Positions 1 through 10,129 of a DNA stretch of 12,864 nucleotides are shown here, piece after piece. Source of the DNA: Myxococcales bacterium (GTDB taxonomy: Bacteria > Myxococcota > Polyangia > Fen-1088); the NCBI GenBank assembly GCA_003153875.1, contig PMBY01000358.1, forward strand, positions 4,805 to 17,668. Direction: 5' to 3'. Below the pieces are notes generated by a model. The model did not search any database, was not told the origin of the DNA, and worked only from the letters and a program-made list of their open reading frames with translations. Made by a program: the position numbers and the translations under genes. Position 1 is the stretch's first letter. The number at the start of each line of letters is the position of its first letter.

Positions 1-2739
<2,739 letters not shown>

Positions 2740-2760
2740 GCCGACCAGCGTGGGCGCGTG

Positions 2761-2786
2761 CCTGGCCGTCGTCATCGACGGTCAGG
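2761..2786. terminator. Strong hairpin between convergent genes, probable bidirectional terminator
   Basis: CCTGGCCGTCG and CGACGGTCAGG form an 11-bp stem with a TCAT loop; read on the + strand the only imperfect pair is one G-U. It lies 22 nt after the stop of the Cys-rich gene and about 50 nt past the stop of the minus-strand lipoprotein gene. No T-run follows on either side, so it is not a classical intrinsic terminator. Confidence 0.5.
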
Positions 2787-2838
2787 GTACGTGATCGGCA
2801 GCGTCCGATAGGTAAATCGTAAGCCCGAAGAAGTCGCG

Positions 2839-3309
2839 CTACTCAGGCCCTTCGCCTTTGGCCCGCTTCTCAGCCACGCGCGCGAGAGCCTGGCGCGCAG
2901 GGCCGGCGCGACGGTCGCTGGTCGCAGCCCAACGCTGCAGCAAATCCTCGCAGGTGGCGCGCACCTCGGCGCTGACGTCGTAGACCGCGAAGTGTTGCAC
3001 GATGGCTGCGGCTTCGGGATCGCCGATGGCATCGAGTGCCCTGATGAGGTTGCTCTTGCCGCGCGGCGAGGCCGTGTGCAGGGCGGTCTCGATCTGGGGC
3101 AGAGTGCGGCGGCCCATCCGGGCCAACTGGGCAATGGCATCGTCCACAGAGCCCCCACCGGGCTTGGTGAGGGCGTTGATCTGCGCGCCGATCTCGCGAT
3201 ACGAGCGATCTTCGCAGCCCGTCGCTGACAAGACCACCACAAAGAACACGAGCCAGGCACCCGCGACTCCCGACGATCCCGCATGAGATGAGACACTCAG
3301 CCTGCGCAA
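2839..3309 (-). CDS. Small HEAT-like repeat lipoprotein
   Basis: A 156-residue protein read from a TTG start at 3309. I chose this start because GGAGAG (3320-3315) sits 5 nt upstream and the result is a textbook export signal: MRRLSVSSH, then a hydrophobic core (AWLVFFVVVLSATGC) ending at a lipobox-like cysteine. An in-frame ATG at 3357 would add 16 Arg-rich residues and a longer overlap with the dus gene, which fits worse. The mature part is helical with HEAT-like pairs (SVDDAIAQLARMGRRTLPQI; GKSNLIRALDAIGDPEAAAI; VRATCEDLLQRWA), implying a protein-interaction scaffold. Its start overlaps the last 13 nt of the dus gene, so the two are probably translationally coupled. A membrane-anchored periplasmic or outer-membrane location is inferred; the partner is unknown. 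Confidence 0.7.
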   Translation of the reverse strand: MRRLSVSSHAGSSGVAGAWLVFFVVVLSATGCEDRSYREIGAQINALTKPGGGSVDDAIAQLARMGRRTLPQIETALHTASPRGKSNLIRALDAIGDPEAAAIVQHFAVYDVSAEVRATCEDLLQRWAATSDRRAGPARQALARVAEKRAKGEGPE

Positions 3310-4394
3310 GTCTTCTCTCCTGCCTCGCCTTGGCGCCGCCGATGGCGGGCCAGGCAACGAGCCGCGATGCCGTCAGGGAACAACACCTCGCCGATGTCGG
3401 CGCGCGCCCGCTCGCGCGCCTCGACGGCGGCAAAGAAGTCCTCGCCCAGATCGATGACGGCCTGAGGCTGGGGCTCGCAGAACGCCCGACGGCGCAGGTC
3501 GGCCCCACCGTACAGGCCGCGTGAATACCAGGCCAGGGTCTTGCGCAACTCGTGCAGACGCATCTGGTCGCTGGCGTATTCCACCACCAGATCGGCATGG
3601 CGGCGCCACACCGCTCGCTGCTCAGCGATGGTGGGCGAGGCCGGTAGCGACGCGGCGGTCTCGATCGCGCGGATGGCCCCGAACAGCCAAGGATTGCCTC
3701 GCGCGGCGCGACCGATCATCACGGCGTCGCAGCCGGTTTCGCTCTTCATGCGGCGGTAGTCGTCCACGGTCTTGACGTCGCCGTTACCCACCACCGGGAT
3801 CTCCTTGGGCAGGGCCGCACGCACCGCCGCGATCGACCCCAGGCGCACCTGACCGGAGAAGCCCTGATCGCGCGTGCGTCCATGCACCGTCACCATGGCC
3901 GCTCCAGCCTCGACCATGCGCAGGGCGAATTCGGATGCGTTGATCGACGAATCCGACCAGCCGACCCGCTGCTTGACCGTCACCGGGATAGACGAAGGCA
4001 AGGCCGCGCGCACGGCGCTGACGATCGCGGCGGCCAGCGCCGGCTCGCGCATGAGAGCCGCGCCACACGTGCCCGCAGTGACCTTGCGCGCTGGACAGCC
4101 CATGTTGATATCCACCACCGTGGCGCCAGCCTCAGCCGCCATCGCGGCCGCGCGCGCCAGCAGCTCGGGCTGGCGACCGACAACCTGCACGACGAAGCGC
4201 CGGCCACCCAAACTGGGCCACATGCGCCGCACAACCCGCTCCGACCCGCGGGTGAGGGCTTCGGCCGACAGGAATTCGGTGAAGGTCAAAGCCGCGCCAT
4301 GCTCCTCGCAGATGGTGCGGAAAGGCAGGTCTGTCACTGCCTCCATGGGTGCGAGCAAGGCGCCCGGGCCAATTTCGATGGGGCCGATACGCAT
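3297..4394 (-). CDS. dus: tRNA-dihydrouridine synthase, DusB-like
   Basis: FMN-dependent reductase that converts uridine to 5,6-dihydrouridine in the tRNA D-loop; cytoplasmic. The 365-residue product starts MRIGPIEIGPGALLAPMEAV, the usual Dus N-terminus. Visible family motifs are APMEAVTDLPFR (15-26), DINMGCPARKV with the probable catalytic Cys100, VKQRVGW with Lys141, VHGRTRDQ with His171, the FMN-phosphate loop GNGDV (203-207), IGRAARGNPW (227-236), and the C-terminal helical domain with HELRKTLAWY. Length is normal for bacterial Dus (about 320-370). The frame stays open upstream to an ATG at 4535, but that 47-residue extension lacks family character. The chosen ATG has no good Shine-Dalgarno. 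The TGA stop overlaps the start of the small lipoprotein gene. DusB-type is the best subfamily guess; DusA or DusC is less likely. Confidence 0.93.
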   Translation of the reverse strand: MRIGPIEIGPGALLAPMEAVTDLPFRTICEEHGAALTFTEFLSAEALTRGSERVVRRMWPSLGGRRFVVQVVGRQPELLARAAAMAAEAGATVVDINMGCPARKVTAGTCGAALMREPALAAAIVSAVRAALPSSIPVTVKQRVGWSDSSINASEFALRMVEAGAAMVTVHGRTRDQGFSGQVRLGSIAAVRAALPKEIPVVGNGDVKTVDDYRRMKSETGCDAVMIGRAARGNPWLFGAIRAIETAASLPASPTIAEQRAVWRRHADLVVEYASDQMRLHELRKTLAWYSRGLYGGADLRRRAFCEPQPQAVIDLGEDFFAAVEARERARADIGEVLFPDGIAARCLARHRRRQGEAGEKTCAG

Positions 4395-4617
4395 CGAGAG
4401 GTCAAGACCATAGCACGCCAGACCAGACGCGACGCCTGCCCTCCCGTGGTAGTCATCTTGGCCGCGACAGGATTCGCCTTCCTCCCGCATCACACGTGAT
4501 ACCGAGCGTCTCATCTTTATCTGGAATTCTCCCAATTTCGGCTTTACGCTCTGGCCCGCGCAGCGTTAACCCCCGGGGCTAGCGCTCATTTTTGAAAACC
4601 AATAAACGTGGGGCGTC
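4395..4617. promoter_or_regulatory. Divergent intergenic region between dus and the glycogen cluster
   Basis: These 223 nt separate minus-strand dus from the plus-strand DUF4912 gene, so both promoters should lie here. For dus, the minus strand has an extended -10-like TGCTATGGT about 15 nt before the ATG. The imperfect palindrome ATCACACGTGAT (near 4492-4503) is operator-like. For the plus-strand gene, the AT-rich stretch at about 4588-4606 is the likeliest promoter vicinity, and GTGGGG (4608-4613) serves as ribosome binding site. No hexamer pair is convincing. Confidence 0.35.
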
Positions 4618-6336
4618 ATGGGGCTAGGTCAGTCATCACAAGAAAAAGTGGCTACGCGTGCGCTGGGGGCCTTGGGGCTTTCTGACCCCGCGGCCTTCCT
4701 CAAGATTGGTCGCGATGGGCTGGCCAAGTTCACGCATCACCAGCTCTTCGAATGCAGCAAGCGGCTGGGACAGAAGGGGACGTCCAAGCTCAGCAAGAGC
4801 GCGCTGGCGGAACGCGTCTGGGAAGAGCTGACCAGCCTGCTTGCCCCCGCCCGGCCCGAAAAAGGCGCCAGCAACCCGGCCGAGAAAGCCGCGGATGGGG
4901 CCACTAGCCCCAGCGCTAGGACTACCGGCAAGATCACCGGTTCCTCGCTCGAGATACCCGAACCACCGCCCATCTCACACAAATTCGAGCTGGGCTCACA
5001 TGGCAAGGCCGAGGAACCACGCAACATCCCATGGGCCTACGACTACGACCGGGTGACCGGCATGGCGGTGGACCCCGACCACCTCTTTGTGTACTGGGAG
5101 GTCACCGACCAGTCCCTGGAGCGCGCGCGAGCCGGGCTGGGCGCAAGCGGGAAGGACGCGTGGCTGAACCTGCGCGTCTACGACAGCACGGGACGCATCT
5201 TCGACGGAACCAACGCCCACTCGTATTTCGATCACGGGCTCGATCGCGCTGATCGTCAGTGGTTCTTCCACGTTGGCAAACCCAGCTCGTCGGCGTTCAT
5301 CGACGTGGGTCTCAAGTCGCGCGAAGGCTACTTCATCAAGATCGCGCGTTCGGGCCGCATCGATTTTCCCCGGCGCGAGACCGCGCCTTACTCCGAGCCC
5401 GAGTGGCTCAGTGTGCGTTCGACCTGGGGCCCAGTGGAGCATGCCGGCCGCGGGCTTCATGGTCGTGGCGCGACGGCGCCCGGCCCAAGCAAGGCGGAGG
5501 GGGGACCCCCTCCCGCCCCACCTCGTCACGTGGCGCTTCTGCCTTGGGAAGAGTCTGTCGCACTCGGCGAGGGAGGCCGCGCCGAAATGGTCGAATGGGA
5601 GGAGCACTTCAGCGACGGTCACTCTGAATTCCATCGCCAGACGTCCTGGGAAAGCCCGGTGACGATCTCGTCTTGGGAGGCGGGACCGTTCACCCATCCG
5701 GTGGAAGCCCCCGAGGCAATCCGCCAGGCCTTTGTGGGCCCGACGCGGGTGTACCGCGTGGGGGGCCGCACCCATGTCGTGCACGGCCCCTGGCAGGTGG
5801 TCATCCGCGGGCTGGACGCGCATTATGGCCATGCGGTGGTGGCCCGCTGGGAGATCTACAAGTCTTGGATCGCCGATGAAGTGAAAGAAACGCACGTGCG
5901 GGACATTCATCCCGTGCTGCCGCCCGGTGCTTCCGAGCAGCTCATGCCCGGGGCCAGCGAGCGGCGCTGGCGCTACGCCAGCGAAGCCCGTCTGGGCGGC
6001 GCATCGGAGATCTTCTACCTGGGCGCCAGCGAAGTGAAAGCGCGCGGGGCCAGTGAGCGTATGTACATAGGTGCCAGCCAATTCAAGATGCGCGGGGCGA
6101 GCGAACAACGGCTCGGCGGAGCCAGTGAGGTGCGACTAGCCGGCGCCAGCGAGCGCCTGCTGGCCGGGGCCAGCGAAAGCCGCCTGGGCGGGGCGAGCGA
6201 TACCCGCCTGGGTGGGGCCAGCGAAGCCCATTTCTTGGGGGCCAGCGAAGCACGGATGGCGGATGCCAAGGTCAAGGGTGACGGATCCTATCCGTCGCCC
6301 GACTCAATGGACTCCAAGCCCGCGGTCAAGGAGTAA
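4618..6336 (+). CDS. Rho_N-like + DUF4912 protein with GASE octapeptide array
   Basis: A 572-residue protein. Residues about 30-75 (LAKFTHHQLFECSKRLGQKG ... KSALAERVWEEL) resemble the small helical Rho N-terminal/SAP-like domain, and residues about 142-252 (GMAVDPDHLFVYWEVTDQSL ... LRVYDSTGRIFDG ... GYFIKIARSGRIDFPR) are DUF4912; these two modules co-occur in known proteins. A Pro/Gly-rich linker and a second conserved block with VHGPWQVVIRGLDAHYGHAV follow (about 380-425). Residues 436-547 are fourteen exact eight-residue repeats, mostly xGASExxx. The tail is short and polar. There is no signal peptide or membrane segment, so it is probably cytoplasmic. The stop is 5 nt before the branching-enzyme ATG, and that gene's AAGGAG lies inside this gene's last codons, so the two are almost certainly co-translated. 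A role in glycogen metabolism is inferred from position only. Start ATG has GTGGGG 4 nt upstream. Confidence 0.85.
   Translation: MGLGQSSQEKVATRALGALGLSDPAAFLKIGRDGLAKFTHHQLFECSKRLGQKGTSKLSKSALAERVWEELTSLLAPARPEKGASNPAEKAADGATSPSARTTGKITGSSLEIPEPPPISHKFELGSHGKAEEPRNIPWAYDYDRVTGMAVDPDHLFVYWEVTDQSLERARAGLGASGKDAWLNLRVYDSTGRIFDGTNAHSYFDHGLDRADRQWFFHVGKPSSSAFIDVGLKSREGYFIKIARSGRIDFPRRETAPYSEPEWLSVRSTWGPVEHAGRGLHGRGATAPGPSKAEGGPPPAPPRHVALLPWEESVALGEGGRAEMVEWEEHFSDGHSEFHRQTSWESPVTISSWEAGPFTHPVEAPEAIRQAFVGPTRVYRVGGRTHVVHGPWQVVIRGLDAHYGHAVVARWEIYKSWIADEVKETHVRDIHPVLPPGASEQLMPGASERRWRYASEARLGGASEIFYLGASEVKARGASERMYIGASQFKMRGASEQRLGGASEVRLAGASERLLAGASESRLGGASDTRLGGASEAHFLGASEARMADAKVKGDGSYPSPDSMDSKPAVKE
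5923..6258 (+). repeat. Fourteen tandem 24-bp repeats encoding GASE octapeptides
   Basis: The array has an unbroken period of 24 nt: PGASEQLM, PGASERRW, RYASEARL, GGASEIFY, LGASEVKA, RGASERMY, IGASQFKM, RGASEQRL, GGASEVRL, AGASERLL, AGASESRL, GGASDTRL, GGASEAHF, LGASEARM. Positions 2-5 are nearly fixed (G-A-S-E); position 8 is mostly hydrophobic or aromatic and position 7 often basic. DNA copies vary at synonymous sites (gccagcgaa, gcgagcgaa, gcttccgag), so the register is kept by selection at protein level rather than by recent DNA amplification. Confidence 0.95.
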
Positions 6337-6341
6337 GCCTC

Positions 6342-7928
6342 ATGCCAACCGGATACTTCGCGCTGGTTCTACACGCCCATCTGCCCTTTGTCCGTCATCC
6401 CGAAGACCCGACGGTGATGGAAGAACAGTGGCTGTACGAAGCCATCAGCGGAACCTATCTTCCGCTCATCCAGATCTTCGAGGGTCTGCAAGCAGACGGC
6501 GTGCCCTACCGCTGCACGGTTTCCCTGTCCGCGCCGCTCATCAGCATGTTGACCGACGACCTGCTCAAGACCAGGTACGCCGACCACCTGGATGATCTGA
6601 TTCTGCTGGCCGAGAAGGAACTGGAGCGGACCAAGCCGGAACCGCAGTACCACCGCCTGGCCGAGATGTACCATAATCGCTTCCTCAGCCTGCGCCACAC
6701 CTGGCGCTGCCACGAGGGCAACCTGGTAAGCGCCTTCCGTCGCCTGCAGGATCAGGGCGGGCTCGAGGTGATCACCTCGACCGCCACGCACGCTTTTTTC
6801 CCGCTCATGGACCGCAACTGGGCCGCGTTGCGCGCTCAGGTCCACACGGCGGCGGAGCTTTACGAAAAGCACTTCGGCCGTCGCAGCGCTGGTATGTGGC
6901 TGGGCGAGTGCGGATACGTGCCGGGGGTCGACGAGCTTCTGCGCGAGGTGGCCATTCGTTACTTCTTCGTGGACAGCCACGCCATCTTGTACGCGGATCG
7001 CCGGCCGGTCTATGGGGTGTACGCACCCATCTACTGCGCCACCGGCGTGGCCGCCTTTGGCCGCGACACCGAATCATCCGAACAGGTGTGGAGCGCTAAG
7101 CACGGCTATCCCGGTGACCCGCACTACCGCGATTTCTACCGCGACATCGGCTTTGACCTGCCTCTCGACTACATCGGCCCGCACATCCACCCGGAAGGGC
7201 ACCGGATGTACACCGGCTTCAAGTACCACGCCATCACGCACGACAAGCTGCACGACAAATGGGTTTACGACCCGGACGCCGCGCGCGGCAAGGCGGGGCT
7301 GCACGCCTCCCATTTCCGCGGCAACATGGAAAAGCAGGCGCAGCGTCTGGCCGCAGGCATGGACCGGCCGCCCATCATCGTCAGCCCCTACGACGCCGAG
7401 CTGTACGGGCATTGGTGGTACGAGGGTCCCATCTTCCTGTCCGATGTGTATCGCCAACTTCACTTCGACCAAAGCATCATCCAGCCCATCACACCCAGCG
7501 AGTACCTGGACCGGCATCCGACCAACCAGCTGGCCACCCCCGGCGCGTCGTCCTGGGGACTCAAGGGCTACGGCGAGCAGTGGGTGAACGAAAGCAATGC
7601 GTGGACCTGGCGCCACGTCCACGCCGCCGGCGAACGCATGGTGGAACTGGCGCGGCGGCACTGGGGCGCGACCAACCCGCTTACCGTGCGGGCGCTCAAG
7701 CAGGCGGCCCGCGAGCTGATGCTGGCGCAGGCCAGCGACTGGACGTTCATCATGGCCACCGGCACCACGGTGCCGTATGCCACGCGCAGATTCAACGAGC
7801 ACGTCGTCCGGTTCACCCGGCTTTACGAAGACTTGACTAAGGGCGCGGTGGACGAGCCCTATCTGGCCAGCATTGAAGCACAAGACAACATCTTCCCGGA
7901 CATCGACTACCGCATCTACGCCACGTAG
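6342..7928 (+). CDS. GH57 1,4-alpha-glucan branching enzyme
   Basis: Transfers alpha-1,4-glucan segments to alpha-1,6 branch points in glycogen; cytoplasmic. The 528-residue length fits GH57 branching enzymes of the Thermococcus TK1436 / Thermus type. The N-terminal motif HAHLPFVRHPE lies at about 11-21. GMWLGECGYVPGVDELLRE carries the expected nucleophile Glu189, and SPYDAELYGHWW carries the expected acid/base Asp351; the spacing agrees with the known Glu183/Asp354 pair of TK1436. The C-terminal helical DUF1957 region includes ASSWGLKGYGEQWVNESNAW and ASDWTFIMATGT. AAGGAG (6328-6333) is 8 nt before the ATG, inside the end of the DUF4912 gene. Downstream lies glgA. An amylase or 4-alpha-glucanotransferase of GH57 is less likely given DUF1957 and the context. 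Confidence 0.92.
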   Translation: MPTGYFALVLHAHLPFVRHPEDPTVMEEQWLYEAISGTYLPLIQIFEGLQADGVPYRCTVSLSAPLISMLTDDLLKTRYADHLDDLILLAEKELERTKPEPQYHRLAEMYHNRFLSLRHTWRCHEGNLVSAFRRLQDQGGLEVITSTATHAFFPLMDRNWAALRAQVHTAAELYEKHFGRRSAGMWLGECGYVPGVDELLREVAIRYFFVDSHAILYADRRPVYGVYAPIYCATGVAAFGRDTESSEQVWSAKHGYPGDPHYRDFYRDIGFDLPLDYIGPHIHPEGHRMYTGFKYHAITHDKLHDKWVYDPDAARGKAGLHASHFRGNMEKQAQRLAAGMDRPPIIVSPYDAELYGHWWYEGPIFLSDVYRQLHFDQSIIQPITPSEYLDRHPTNQLATPGASSWGLKGYGEQWVNESNAWTWRHVHAAGERMVELARRHWGATNPLTVRALKQAARELMLAQASDWTFIMATGTTVPYATRRFNEHVVRFTRLYEDLTKGAVDEPYLASIEAQDNIFPDIDYRIYAT

Positions 7929-8001
7929 GCGCGGCGGAAGCCGACCGTCGACAGTCCACCGTTCGCAGCCCGGAGTCCCCAGCACCCCCCGGCACGCGGG
8001 G

Positions 8002-9648
8002 GTGCAGTCTACCGATCGGCCCAAGGCCAGCCCAGCCTCGTCGGCCAAGAAGCCGACCCCAACTCGGGTCGCGTCCGACACAGCTGCGGCGCCGACGCGT
8101 GCTGCAGACAAACGCGCCGGGGATAGTCGCCGCGCTCCGACCGAGTTCTCGATTTCGCCTCCGCCGGGCGCCAAGCCCCCGCTCAAGGTCCTGTTCGTGG
8201 CCTCTGAGGTTGCCCCGTTCCGCAAGACCGGGGGTCTGGCCGATGTGGCAGGCGCCTTGCCCCGGGCACTCGCTCGCCGAGGCATCGATGTGCGCGTGGT
8301 GATGCCGCTCTACCAGGGCATCCGTTGGAATGAGCTGGAGCGCCTGGAAGGGCTCGTGCCCATTCCCATGTACTACGGCACGACCTGGGCCGGCGTGCGC
8401 ATGGGGCGGCTCCCAGGCAGCGATGTGCCGATTTACTTTCTTGAGTACAACCGCTTTTTCGATCGGCCCGATCTCTACGGACCGCCCGGCCAGGCGTACC
8501 AGGACAACTTGGAACGCTTCTCTCTGTTCTCACGAGGAGCGCTTGAGCTGTGCAATGTGCTGGGTTGGATTCCGGACGTCATTCATGCCAACGATTGGCA
8601 GACGGCCCTGGTGCCGGTGTACGTGAACACGGTGGAGTGGGCCAAGCCGCTGCACGGCTGCGCCACCCTGTACACCATTCACAATCTGGCCTACCAGGGG
8701 AATTGGGAAAGCGGCGCACTGTTCATTACTGGCCTGGGTTGGAATCATTTCAACTCGAACGAGTTCGAGCACTTCGGCGACATGAACTTGATGAAGGCTG
8801 CCATCCGACATTCCACCCTTCTCTCCACGGTCAGCCCGACCTATGCGCGCGAAATCCAAACCTCGGAATACGGCTTCGGCCTCGACGGCGAACTAGCCGC
8901 GCGCGGGCGCGATCTGCGCGGGGTGCTCAACGGCATCGACACCGAGGCGTGGAACTCAGCCACGGATGCGTACCTGCCCGCGCGCTTCGATAGGGACGAT
9001 CTGGCGGGCAAGGCGGTGTGCAAGGCGGCCCTGCAAAGGGAAATGGGGCTGCCCGAGCGCCCTGATGTGCCACTTTTCGGCGTGGTCGGGCGCCTGACGC
9101 CACAGAAGGGCTTTGATGTGCTGGCGCACACGCTCGACCACATCTTGGGCTGGAACATTCAGATTGCCCTGCTGGGTTCGGGCGATGGGGACGCGGAACA
9201 CTTCTTCTCGTCGGTGTGTGCCCACCGAGGCGACAAGTTCCGCGCGTACATCGGTTTTCAGGACGGACTCGCCCACCGCATCGAGGCAGGTTGTGACTTT
9301 CTGCTCATGCCCTCGCGCTACGAACCGTGCGGGCTGAGCCAGATGTACAGCCAGCGCTATGGAACCCTGCCCATCGTGCGCGCCACCGGGGGCCTGGTGG
9401 ATACCGTGCAGAACTACGACGAGCGCGCCGGCGCGGGAACCGGTTTCGTGTTTCACGACCTCTACCCCTCGTCCATCGCCAACACCATGGGCTGGGCGCT
9501 TTCGACCTATTTCGATCGACCGGGCCACATCACGGCCATGCGCCGCCAGGCCATGCAGCAGGACTACTCATGGGCGAGAGCCGCGGAAGCCTATGAGCGA
9601 TTGTATCTCGAGGCGTATCAGCGTCGTCGTGGCCATCCTTTCGGGTAG
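8002..9648 (+). CDS. glgA: Glycogen synthase, GT5
   Basis: Transfers glucose from ADP-glucose to the non-reducing end of alpha-1,4-glucan. The catalytic core begins at PLKVLFVASEVAPF and contains the ADP-glucose motif KTGGLADV (Lys75), HANDWQTALVPVY, TIHNLAYQG, GLDGELAARG, NGIDTEAWN, GRLTPQKGFD and the C-terminal EPCGLSQMYSQRYG (Glu441) followed by RATGGLVDTV. From GTG 8002 the protein has 548 residues, against about 477 in E. coli, because about 60 low-complexity Ser/Thr/Ala/Lys-rich residues precede the core. The start is uncertain: the frame is also open to a TTG at 7873, which lies inside the branching-enzyme gene, and neither site has a well-spaced Shine-Dalgarno. GTG 8002 was chosen because it avoids a 56-nt overlap. 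It probably belongs to the operon of the two preceding genes. Confidence 0.93.
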   Translation: MQSTDRPKASPASSAKKPTPTRVASDTAAAPTRAADKRAGDSRRAPTEFSISPPPGAKPPLKVLFVASEVAPFRKTGGLADVAGALPRALARRGIDVRVVMPLYQGIRWNELERLEGLVPIPMYYGTTWAGVRMGRLPGSDVPIYFLEYNRFFDRPDLYGPPGQAYQDNLERFSLFSRGALELCNVLGWIPDVIHANDWQTALVPVYVNTVEWAKPLHGCATLYTIHNLAYQGNWESGALFITGLGWNHFNSNEFEHFGDMNLMKAAIRHSTLLSTVSPTYAREIQTSEYGFGLDGELAARGRDLRGVLNGIDTEAWNSATDAYLPARFDRDDLAGKAVCKAALQREMGLPERPDVPLFGVVGRLTPQKGFDVLAHTLDHILGWNIQIALLGSGDGDAEHFFSSVCAHRGDKFRAYIGFQDGLAHRIEAGCDFLLMPSRYEPCGLSQMYSQRYGTLPIVRATGGLVDTVQNYDERAGAGTGFVFHDLYPSSIANTMGWALSTYFDRPGHITAMRRQAMQQDYSWARAAEAYERLYLEAYQRRRGHPFG

Positions 9649-9650
9649 GG

Positions 9651-9679
9651 GAGCATAGGCGCTTCAAGCGCCATTTTGC
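9651..9679. repeat. 29-bp palindromic repeat, copy 1; possible terminator of the glycogen operon
   Basis: It starts 2 nt after the glgA stop. The core GGCGCTTCAAGCGCC is a perfect palindrome apart from its centre base and is followed by ATTTTGC, so it looks like a compact intrinsic terminator. The whole 29 bp recur identically and in the same orientation at 12788-12816. Confidence 0.8.
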
Positions 9680-9822
9680 CGTGTGCTCCGGTCAGCATGG
9701 GAGAAGGTGGAGCAGGCCCAGGCCAACGGCTACCAGCTCGTGCCAACCCCGACCCAAATCGGATGGAAGGGCGATTCTGGCTCGTCGTGTTTCATCAACA
9801 TCAATGGGCAACTCCTCGCCAC
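9680..9822. other. Unassigned stretch between the repeat and the IS remnant
   Basis: About 140 nt with no recognisable gene. Both strands have short open frames (for example + strand WEKVEQAQANGYQLVPTPTQ), but none resembles a family I know and none has a convincing start. It may be leftover sequence joined to the transposase fragment by a deletion. Confidence 0.4.
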
Positions 9823-9897
9823 CGCCTTGGCTTGCGTGAGTCGCTTCTCGCGCACCCGACGTATCAGCTCGCCTCGATCGATCTCTTTCGTGGACAT
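9823..9897 (-). pseudogene. Truncated N-terminus of an ISNCY-like transposase
   Basis: The minus strand encodes MSTKEIDRGELIRRVREKRL followed by TQAKA. This matches the start of the ISNCY-like helix-turn-helix transposases, whose family pattern is M-S-x-K-E-I-D-R-x-x-x-I-x-x-V-x-x-K-R-L-x-Q. An AAGGGA-type ribosome binding site lies just upstream of the ATG at 9897. After about 25-30 residues the expected G-L-S-x-R-Q-V-R-R-L continuation is missing in all frames, so only the first part of the gene survives. It lies just inside the IS end at 9954-10005, in the expected orientation. Confidence 0.65.
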
Positions 9898-9953
9898 CGT
9901 CACTATTCCCTTCGGCATGAGTCCACCCATGAGCACGCACTGTGCGTCTCAAA

Positions 9954-10005
9954 GGGGACATTTCTACTTGGGCCGAAGGGGACATTTGAACTTGGGCGCT
10001 ACACA
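9954..10005 (-). mobile_element. IS end with tandem sub-repeats (body extends leftward)
   Basis: Two 20-bp sub-repeats with a 24-bp period, 9954-9973 and 9978-9997, share GGGGACATTT..ACTTGGGC and differ at two bases. Read on the minus strand the end would begin TGTGTAGCGCCCAAGT, near 10005, and lead inward to the truncated transposase. Such GGGGACATTTctacttGGGC termini are familiar from ISNCY- and IS21-like elements. The exact outer base is inferred. Confidence 0.65.
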
Positions 10006-10101
10006 ATAATGGCTGATAACAGGGATTACGTAAGCTACATCCGCCTACACGTCCAAACTATCCCTATACCCAGCGATCGAGAAGAGGGGACTATGCTCCA
10101 C

Positions 10102-10129
10102 TTGACAAGAACCTCGGTTCCACTACGGT
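10102..10129 (+). promoter_or_regulatory. Candidate sigma-70-type promoter of the mosaic lipoprotein gene
   Basis: A perfect -35 hexamer TTGACA (10102-10107) is followed after 16 nt by TACGGT (10124-10129), a weak -10. It ends 19 nt before the ribosome binding site GGAGG (10149-10153). It lies outside the IS end, so the gene appears to carry its own promoter. The consensus may not apply well to this organism. Confidence 0.35.

Noticed and set aside
4395..4535. Longer Dus protein starting at an ATG at 4535
   Set aside because: The extra 47 residues are unlike any Dus N-terminus; MRIGPIEIGP begins exactly where the family begins.
4996..6108. 370-residue minus-strand open frame
   Set aside because: Shadow of the DUF4912 gene; it has no recognisable motifs.
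5923..6258. CRISPR-like or satellite array
   Set aside because: The 24-bp units are contiguous, in frame and vary at synonymous sites, with no repeat/spacer structure; it is a protein repeat.
7074..8285. 403-residue minus-strand open frame
   Set aside because: Antisense to the GH57 and glgA genes, whose catalytic motifs are clear on the + strand; a product of high-GC codon bias.
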